Origin: Pleodorina starrii
Taxonomy: Eukaryota > Chlorophyta > Chlorophyceae > Chlamydomonadales > Volvocaceae
Reading direction: 5' to 3'
Assembly: GCA_030267565.1 (NCBI GenBank)
Contig: BRXU01000044.1
Span: 442,001-506,000, forward strand
Length of the DNA stretch: 64,000 nt
The notes below the pieces were generated by a model that was not told the origin of the DNA, did not search any database, and worked only from the letters and a program-made list of their open reading frames with translations. Below are positions 57,401 through 64,000 of the stretch, piece after piece (positions within the stretch are counted from its first letter, which is position 1; every line of letters starts with the position of its first letter). The position numbers were made by a program, and so were the translations under genes.

Positions 57401-60400
57401 CAGTCCGCAAAGGCAGTCCGCTTTATGGCTGAGATGGGTGAAGGTGGGGTGAAGGTGGGGGGGTGTCAAGGTGGGTGGCACTCGCAGCCCACAGCTCCAC
57501 ACCCATGGGCCCCCTCCAACCCTGGACGCCCCCCCCCCCCCACACACATATCCGTACAGCCCGCCTCCCCGTCCCTCCCCGTCCCTGCCCGTCCCTGCCC
57601 GTCCCTCCCCGTCCCTCCCCGTCCCTCCCCGTCCCTCCCCCTGTCACCCACCGACCACGGGCGCACATGCTCTCAGGACTCCCCGCCCCCTCTGCCCCCC
57701 CGCCCCCTCTGGCCCCCCAGCACCCCCACCCGGCCCACCTCCTCGTGGAAGAAACGCTTGAAGCCCGCCAACAGCCGGATGCGGTACTCCTGGGGCGGAG
57801 AAGGGGTTTATCCACGTATAGGCCGGGGCCCGTGAACGGGGGGGGGGGCAGCAGCAGGAGCAGCAAGTAGGAGCAGCAGGAGCAGGAGCAGCAGCAGGAG
57901 CAAGTAGGAGAGGTATGCGGGAAAGGGGGCGACTCGAGGCGGGTGCGGCAGTCGCGGCGGGCGGAGTTACAGGGCTACACACACCCACACCCACACGGAG
58001 GGCTCTGGGCTCTGGGGCCCCCGAAGCAACATCAGCAACATAGCGATACGGTCTTGAGCGACCCCAGCGCTGGCGACCAGGCCGACTGAATCCCTCCCTC
58101 AAAACCGGGACCTCCATACGGACCCCACAACCCAAATATGATTCCGGGATCCTCACAGCCCCCCGCACTGCCCCCCCCGGTCCCCCCCCGGGCCCCCTCC
58201 CCCCCCCGGTCCACCCACCACCATCAGCTCCTCCATCGGCGCCTTGTGGTGGTGGTGGGGGTGGGAGAGCGACCCACCTCCACCGCCACCTCCGCCTCCA
58301 CCTCCCGACACTGAACTGCCGTAGGCGCTGCCGCCGGCTCCGTCGCTGGCGCCGTCGCCAGCACTGGGGGCCCCGCGGCCGCTCCGCCGCCCTGCCGCCC
58401 AACCCAACCCACGACCCCAGACCCCACCACCGGGCAGGAGGAGCATGAGGGAGGTGAGGGGCGGGTCGGAGGGGGCGGGAAAGTGGGGGTTGAGGTAAGT
58501 GGGCGGGGGTTGGGGAGAGTGAAGCAGGGGTGTGCAGGCACAGCCGAGCCTTCGTTTCCGGCCTTCCCTCCCCTCCTCTCCCCTCCCCTCGCCTCCCCCT
58601 CCCGCAGGGCTTCTTGTTTCATTCTTGCAATTCACTCATCCCCCCTGGCTCTGTTCTCCTCTGCCCCACAACCACGCGGGTGCACAGCTGGTGAACGATG
58701 CAGCGATGATGTAACGATGGACAGAAGAATTGCAAACGAGCGCTGACTGCTACTGCTGCTTCTACTACTACCACTGCTGCTGCTACAGCTCACCGAGGTC
58801 CGGGGGACACAGCGCATCCAGAGTCCGCTGATGGCCTGCCAGCTCCTGAAGGGGGGAGGGAGGTTGGGGGGTTGGGGGGTTGGGGGGTAGGGGGAGGGGT
58901 AAAGATGAAACCGCAGCGTTGGGGGGTGTTGGACGTTAGGCGGGAGGGATTTGGTTGGAGGGGGGGTGGGGGTTGCAATGAGGGTCGTTTAAATGGCCTG
59001 TGTATGAGAAATGGAGGGGGAATGGCGGGTTGGAGCGGGGAAGAGGGGCGGGGGTCCAGCAGGACAGATGCTGCCAGCACATCACCGCACTGCCGCCTGC
59101 AGCAGCGCAGCTACTGGCACCGGTCGCACCCTTGCCTCCCACCATCCCCTCCCTCCCTCTCCCTCCGACTCGCCTCAAGGGACGCCCACCGTCGGCCCAG
59201 GGACTGCGGCGCCGAGCCGCTGCGGGGGACGCCGCCACCGCCACCGCCACCGCTCCCCCCAGCCGACGCGGCGGCCGCGGCCAAGGCAGCCGCCGCCGCC
59301 ATCGCGCTCCTGCCTGACATGCTGCGTGCCCTCACCGCCGCCGCCACCACCCGGCCCCCCCGCACATCGGCAGCCGGCGCCTGCCCCCCTGCGGCTGCAC
59401 CCAGCCTTGCGCCCCGTTGCTGCTGCTGTTGCTGCTGCTGCAGGTTGCTGTGGTGGTGGGAGTGGGAGTGGAGGGCGTCGGTGGTAGCGACGCTGACCCA
59501 GCGGCTGCTGGGCTGCCGGGTCAGGCGCCAGGAGGTGGAGGGAGTGGGAGTGGGGGTGGCGGCGGGGGAGGGGGAGGGGGAGGGGGGCAGAGCGCCGGCG
59601 GCTGCGGCGGTGGCGGCGGCTCCTGCGGCCCTGCTAAGGCTGAGGTGGCGGGTCAGGCCGCCCGCACCTGGGTGGGTGGCGGGCGGGCGGGTGAGGTGGG
59701 CGGGCGGGTGAGCTGTTGGTGGCGGGGTCAGGTGGTTGCGCATGTGCGTGCGAGTACGTGGGCTTTCTTTCCTTATCCTCCATGAACACGAACATGAATA
59801 CAAGCGGAGGGTCGTCACGTCACGTCACCCCGAAAAGCGTCCGTCCGCCCGTCCGTCCGTCCGTCCTTCCACGGATCCTTCGCCTGCTGGCACTGGGCCG
59901 CAGGGCCGGGCCTTCCCAGCTGTGCATCTGGAGAAAGACCCTGCAGCCCGCCCTCGAGCCGCACCCTGCCTTGGGACCCGCCTGCCCGCCCGCGCGCCCG
60001 CCCGCCCGCCCGCCCGCCCGCCCGCCTGCCCGCCCGCCCGCGCGCCCGCCCGCCTGCCCGCCTGCCCGCCTGCCCGCCCGCCCGCGCGCCCGCCCGCCTG
60101 CCCGCCTGCCCGCCCGCCCGCCTGCCTGCCCCCCGCCCGCCCGCCTGCCCGCCCGCCCGCCTGCCCGCCTGCCCGCCTGCCCGCCCGCCTGCCCACCCGG
60201 CCGCGCCCTCCCTGCGCCCCACCTGCCCGGACCTCCTCCGCAGCGCCCACCCCGATAGCGAAGGAGGGGCTCATTCGGTTCTGCCGCCTGGGGGTGGGGG
60301 TGGTGGCGAAGGGGGGGAAGGGGGGTGGGAGGGGGGCAGTGCAGCAGGGACTGTAGTGGGAAAGGGGGAGTAAAGGGGTGGGACTGACAGACATGGTAAG

Positions 60401-63400
60401 AGCGTGTGCAATACGGCAGCCCCTCTCACCCAGCGCCTGCCGCAGCACGCGGCCCCCGGGGCGGTCCACACACCCCGACCCCAGGCCTACGCCCCGCTCG
60501 CCCCACGCCACCAGCCCCACGCGACCGGCAGCACCCACCCGGGCCCCCCACCTGCCGCGCCCCTTCCCCCCACCACATCCCCCGGCCAACAGCCCACCGC
60601 CCCACCTGGCCGCTGCTGAGGCGCCCCCCGGGGCACGAGACCGGGAAGCGGACCGCCGGGAGGTGGGCCGCCCCGCTCCGGAACCGCTTCCAGACGCCTT
60701 CACGCCCTGGTCGGACAGCCGCCTGGCGATGACGCCGACGCCGCCGACGCCGCCACCCCCACTGCCAGCCGCGCTGCCGGCGCCGCCCTCGCCGACGGCG
60801 TCCCAGCCGCGAGCCGCCGCTGCGGCCGCCGCCCCAGGCGACAGGGAGGAAGACGTCGGGCGGCCAATACCACCACCGGCGCCACCGCTGGCGGCGCTGC
60901 TGACGGCCCTCCAGGGCTCCTCAGCCGCGGCCGCTGCTGCTGCTGCTGCAGCAGCGGCGATGGAGTCGCCCTGCGGTGCAGGCAGCCAGGTAGCTAGCGC
61001 GAAGGGGCTGTTGGTGGCGGCACCGACCGCGGCAGGGGGCTGCAGCAAGGGGGCGCTGCTGGTCCGGAGGGGCTCGGGAGGTGCAACCGCGTCGCCGTCA
61101 CATGCCGCTTCATGGCTCTGCGACGTAACGGCCCCGGCCACCGCCTCAGCGGCGTCAGCTGGCAGCTGCATCACCGCCGCCGCCACCGCCGGAGGAGGAG
61201 GCGGCGAAGGCAAAGGTAAACGTGAGTGTGAAGACACACGGCCAGCCGAGGTCGGGTAGCCGCCGCCGGCTGGTGCGTCATCGCCTGGGGTCCGGACCGC
61301 TGCCTGCTCGTCCCGCTCGTCCAAGCAGTCGTGTTTGTCGTACTGCAGCTCGTCCACCTCGTCCAGCGTCTCAAGCTGCGCGCCGGACGGCTGCTCCGGC
61401 CGTGCGGCCACGGCGCCCGCCGCCACCGCTGCCGCCGCGCCGCTGCCGCCACGGCCGGTACCGCCGCCGCCGGCTCCGCTGCCACGGCCACGGCCACGAC
61501 CCGCCATCATCCGGAAGCCGTGGAAGGCAGCCGGCGCGGAGCTCGACATCAGGAACTCATCCCCCTCCTCACCCTCCTCCTCCTCCTCCTCCGTCACCTC
61601 CCCTGCATCGTAACCTTCGTGACCTTCCTCACGCCCCCCTTCCCCAAGTCCAACCACTCCCGCCTGCCCCTCCTCCTCCTCCCCCTCCTCGCCGCCCTCT
61701 TCCTCCTCGATAAACCCCAGCCGCGAGCCGCCACCGCCGCCACCGCCGCCGCCGTGTCCTTGCGCCTCCGGCCCCAGCAGCACCGCCACATCGCCCCCGC
61801 CGCCGCCGGCCATCGACGGCACCTCCCGCACCACCCCCTCCTCCCCTCCCTCCTCTGCCAGCGGCCCCAGCGCGGGCCCAGACGCCGAGGTACAGCTGTC
61901 AGTCGGGGAGGCCGCATCCACCAGGCCAAGGTGCCCAGCGAACGCAAACGCCACGCCGCCTGCCACATCCGCGTCCTCTTCCGCGTCCACTCCGGCGGCC
62001 GCCATGGCCGCGTCCCCCACTGCCGCCGCCACAGCGCCTGCGGCACCGACGCCGCGGCTGTCACACACAGAATCACCCTGGTGGTGGTGGTGGTGGTGGT
62101 GGTGGTGATCGATTGGTTCCATGGTTCGCTCTGTGGGGGACGGCCCCTCCCAGCTCCGCCGGCTCTCGCCCGCGCCGCCACCAGCCCCCAGGCCCCCAGC
62201 GCCGCTGGCGGCGACGCCAGAGGGGCTCTGCGACAGGCGCGACAGCGCCGCCTCCGCTGGGCCGCCGCCTCCGCTGCCGCTGCCGCCACTGCCCGCGCAA
62301 AGCTCCGACGGCGACGTCCCCAGCGGGGAGCCCGCCCAGCGGCGACTCGGCGGCGGCATGGCGGCCCATGTCGCCAGCCCTGGCGGCGGCGAAGCCGCCG
62401 GCGCTGCGTTGGCCCTTCCTCCGCCCCCGCCGCCGCCGCCGCCGCCGGCCGCTGCGGGCAGTGGTAGCGGCGGCAGGAAGCCTAGGGCGGAGGTGCGCGG
62501 GGACGTGGTGGCGGCGGTGGAGGTGCTTTCCCGGGGGCCGCGTCGCGGGGCCTCGGAGGGCGCTGCGCCGCCGCCGCCGCCGCCTCCTGGTGCGTAGGAG
62601 GCGAAGGGGCACTCCAACAGACCGGATGCGTCGGGAAGCTGCGAGGCGGGGGCGACGAGTCAAGGGAGGGGGGCAGGGGGCTCCGTTAGGACCGTGGGAG
62701 CTTGAGAGCAGCCCACAGGCTGGGTTTAGGGAACGGCACGGGGGAAAGCGGCGGCTCCCCCAGGGGAAAGGGCCCAGCGAGCACTGGGTTCCCCCTTTAA
62801 AGGCCGCTCCGGGCCGACAGGGGATAGCACTGGCGCTGTGTCGCTAGGAAGCAGAGCAACAGAAGGGCGCTTTGCATGGCTTGGCCGATCCCTGCCTCCC
62901 ACACGGCACAGCACACAACGGCGCACACAACGTCATCCCCGCAGACCCCCGCAGACCTCCGCCCGCAGACCTCCGCCCGCAGACATCCCCCCGCACCACC
63001 CTACCCCCACAAAAGTGCCGATACGCACGCACACACACACAAGCGGTGTCCTAGGCTAGGGGCATTCCCACCTGCAGCGCCGCAAACTGCTCGTCCAACA
63101 TTCTGGACCGGTTCCGATCGCGAGCCGCCGCCAACGTCAGCGCCCGCCGCAAGGTGCCCCGACCACTGCCACTGCCGCCACCAGCACCGCCGTCGCCGCC
63201 ACCAGCACCTCCGCCGCCGCCGCCGCCACTTCCGACGCTTACGCTGACGCTGCCGCTGAGGCCGCTGCCGCGCAGACCGTCGGCCTCACCGCCCTCGCAG
63301 CCAGCGGCGGCCCCGCCACCTTGACCCGAGATACGGTGGCCCCGCGGCCCTGCCGGCCCCCCTGGAGCCGCCGCCGCCGCCACAGCGGCAGCGGCCGCAA

Positions 63401-64000
63401 TGGACCCCGCTCGCGCCGCATCAAGGAGGCAAGTCACCCGCTCGGCGCCGGCGCCTCCAGCGGCCGCGGCCGCGCCGGCGCCAGCACCCGTGTCGGGTCC
63501 TGCGGCCCCGGCGACGGTGATCGCAGCGGCGGTGGCATCGGCGGCCCCCGGCAGCCCGAACACGCTGTACATTGGACCTGCGGCCCGGCGGATGCCGTCG
63601 CTGCCAGCGGCCGCCGCCACCGAAGCTGCAATCACGGTAGCGGGACCGGCGGCGGCGCGGCTGCCGTCGCCAACAGGGAGAGAGCCGCCACCGCCGCCGC
63701 CGCCACCGCCGCCGCCAGTGACGGCGGCCGCACTCGCAGCCACCACAGCCTTCTCGGGGCCCGCGGCGGCATCCGGGAATCTCACCCCGCTGTGCGACCG
63801 CGATGTGGGGGCCTCCAGGCTGACTCGGGAGCTGAGCCGCTCCGCTGGAGCTGTTGCCTCCACTGCCGCCTCCCCCTGCCCCTCCCCCTGCCCCTGCCCC
63901 TGTCCGTCCTCGGCCCTGGGGTCGAGATTATAGCTGTCACGCATGTAGCTGTTCCCCCGGCTTTGGTTCTGGCTGTGGCTGTGGCTCTGGCTGCGGCTGC
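48422..64000 (-). CDS. SOS1: SOS1-type Na+/H+ antiporter, cytosolic C-terminal part (19 exons in window; 5' end off right edge)
   Basis: Minus-strand exons: >64000-63072, 62638-60606, 60287-60223, 59667-59174, 58845-58794, 58391-58219, 57789-57739, 57286-57143, 56902-56789, 56593-56549, 56137-55970, 55389-55232, 54471-54291, 51774-51476, 50925-50758, 50470-50051, 49478-49195 (or to 49171), 48735-48604, 48492-48422 (TGA). All phases match; about 1,992 residues are in window. From EYRIRLLAGFKRFFHEE through LSPGGMRLLCHCCDEALH, ALLRQQVAFVRSMFKTGLVE and a cyclic-nucleotide-binding-like fold, the order matches the long cytosolic tail of plant plasma-membrane Na+/H+ antiporter SOS1. There, DIRIRLLNG is followed by a helix ending VDEALDL, then a CNBD-like region. 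Known SOS1 proteins export Na+ in exchange for H+, and the tail is regulatory. The membrane exchanger domain must lie to the right. The first exons here are mostly low-complexity Gly/Ala/Ser, far longer than in plants. The last two or three exons are least certain. Confidence 0.75.
48604..49478 (-). other. Second CNBD-like remnant at the antiporter C-terminus
   Basis: Exon 49478-49195 opens with CLERAAEIVEGVRQGIKAAH and LVMLPPGQPLLQRSSLVLLN plus GTLTQHP, a beta-roll-like start in the position where plant SOS1 has a second degenerate domain. Exon 48735-48604 contributes PTILLWLPDHCEPAVARIFK. Two donors (after 49195 or after 49171) keep the same phase, so the intervening TGAGGSSAAG residues may be alternatively included. 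Confidence 0.45.
51783..53822 (+). repeat. Two-variant 9-bp satellite, about 2 kb
   Basis: More than 200 tandem 9-mers of two kinds differing at one base, GGGGGGCAG and GGGGGCCAG, fill most of the intron between the two CNBD-like exons of the antiporter (51775-54290). The last 130 bp are degenerate (shorter GGGCAGGGCAG units). It creates artefactual GGQ, PPW and LPP/LAP reading frames in every phase. Confidence 0.97.
53922..54022 (+). repeat. GTGCCCGAA 9-bp tandem repeat
   Basis: About eleven near-perfect copies of GTGCCCGAA lie in the same antiporter intron as the G-rich satellite, about 100 bp beyond its end, giving an artefactual ARSARS frame. Confidence 0.9.
54788..54832 (+). repeat. GGGGT pentanucleotide repeat
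   Basis: Eight or nine copies of GGGGT in the antiporter intron between exons 55389-55232 and 54471-54291. Confidence 0.85.
59985..60195. repeat. CCCGCCTG/CCCGCCCG minisatellite
   Basis: About 200 bp built from GCCC, GCCT and GCGC tetranucleotide blocks in the antiporter intron 60222-59668, open in all frames (artefactual ARPPARPPA and AGGRAGGQ). Confidence 0.85.
62081..62107. repeat. GTG trinucleotide run encoding poly-His
   Basis: Nine GTG-type triplets read on the minus strand as about ten consecutive histidines inside the second in-window exon of the antiporter gene (context EPID-His10-QGD). Confidence 0.85.

Noticed and set aside
1..64000. CRISPR arrays, bacterial operons, insertion sequences
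   Set aside because: Tandem arrays here are short-period satellites without spacers, and the gene structure is eukaryotic with spliceosomal introns.

Overview
The window looks like nuclear DNA of a chlamydomonadalean (volvocine) green alga. The evidence is very GC-rich coding sequence, many short introns with C/T-rich acceptors and GTGAGT or GTGCGT donors, poly-Gly/Ala/Ser/His runs inside exons, TGTAA poly(A) signals, and an interstitial array of the Chlamydomonas-type telomere unit (CCCTAAAA). I cannot name the species. Genes were assembled by hand from splice sites and reading-phase continuity.

Layout. 1-1.06 kb: 5' end of a minus-strand Old Yellow Enzyme-type flavin oxidoreductase that runs off the left edge. 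1.1-3.1 kb: a lower-GC stretch with no convincing gene. 3.6-38.2 kb: one plus-strand gene of at least 44 exons (about 4,016 residues, start not found). It encodes a giant armadillo-like repeat protein with an IQ-type motif and a long helical C-terminal module. A tRNA-Glu(CTC) gene sits inside one of its introns, and other introns hold satellite-like arrays and a telomere-type array. 39.9-47.25 kb: a large inverted repeat holding two divergent copies of a three-exon protein-kinase-like gene (630 and 631 residues) with a degenerate DFG motif. Coding sequence of another minus-strand gene lies immediately outside both ends of this palindrome, which suggests that the palindrome split that gene. 48.4-64 kb: minus-strand 3' part (19 exons, about 1,990 codons in window) of an SOS1-type plasma-membrane Na+/H+ antiporter. 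Its cytosolic tail includes a cyclic-nucleotide-binding-like fold, split by an intron carrying about 2 kb of a 9-bp satellite. The membrane domain lies beyond the right edge.

The genes do not form an operon or a pathway. The most interesting structure is the inverted kinase-like gene pair: the outer arms are nearly identical, the cores have diverged, and the arm ends fall just past the poly(A) signals and directly against interrupted coding sequence. Most long open frames elsewhere are shadows created by GC-rich repeats.
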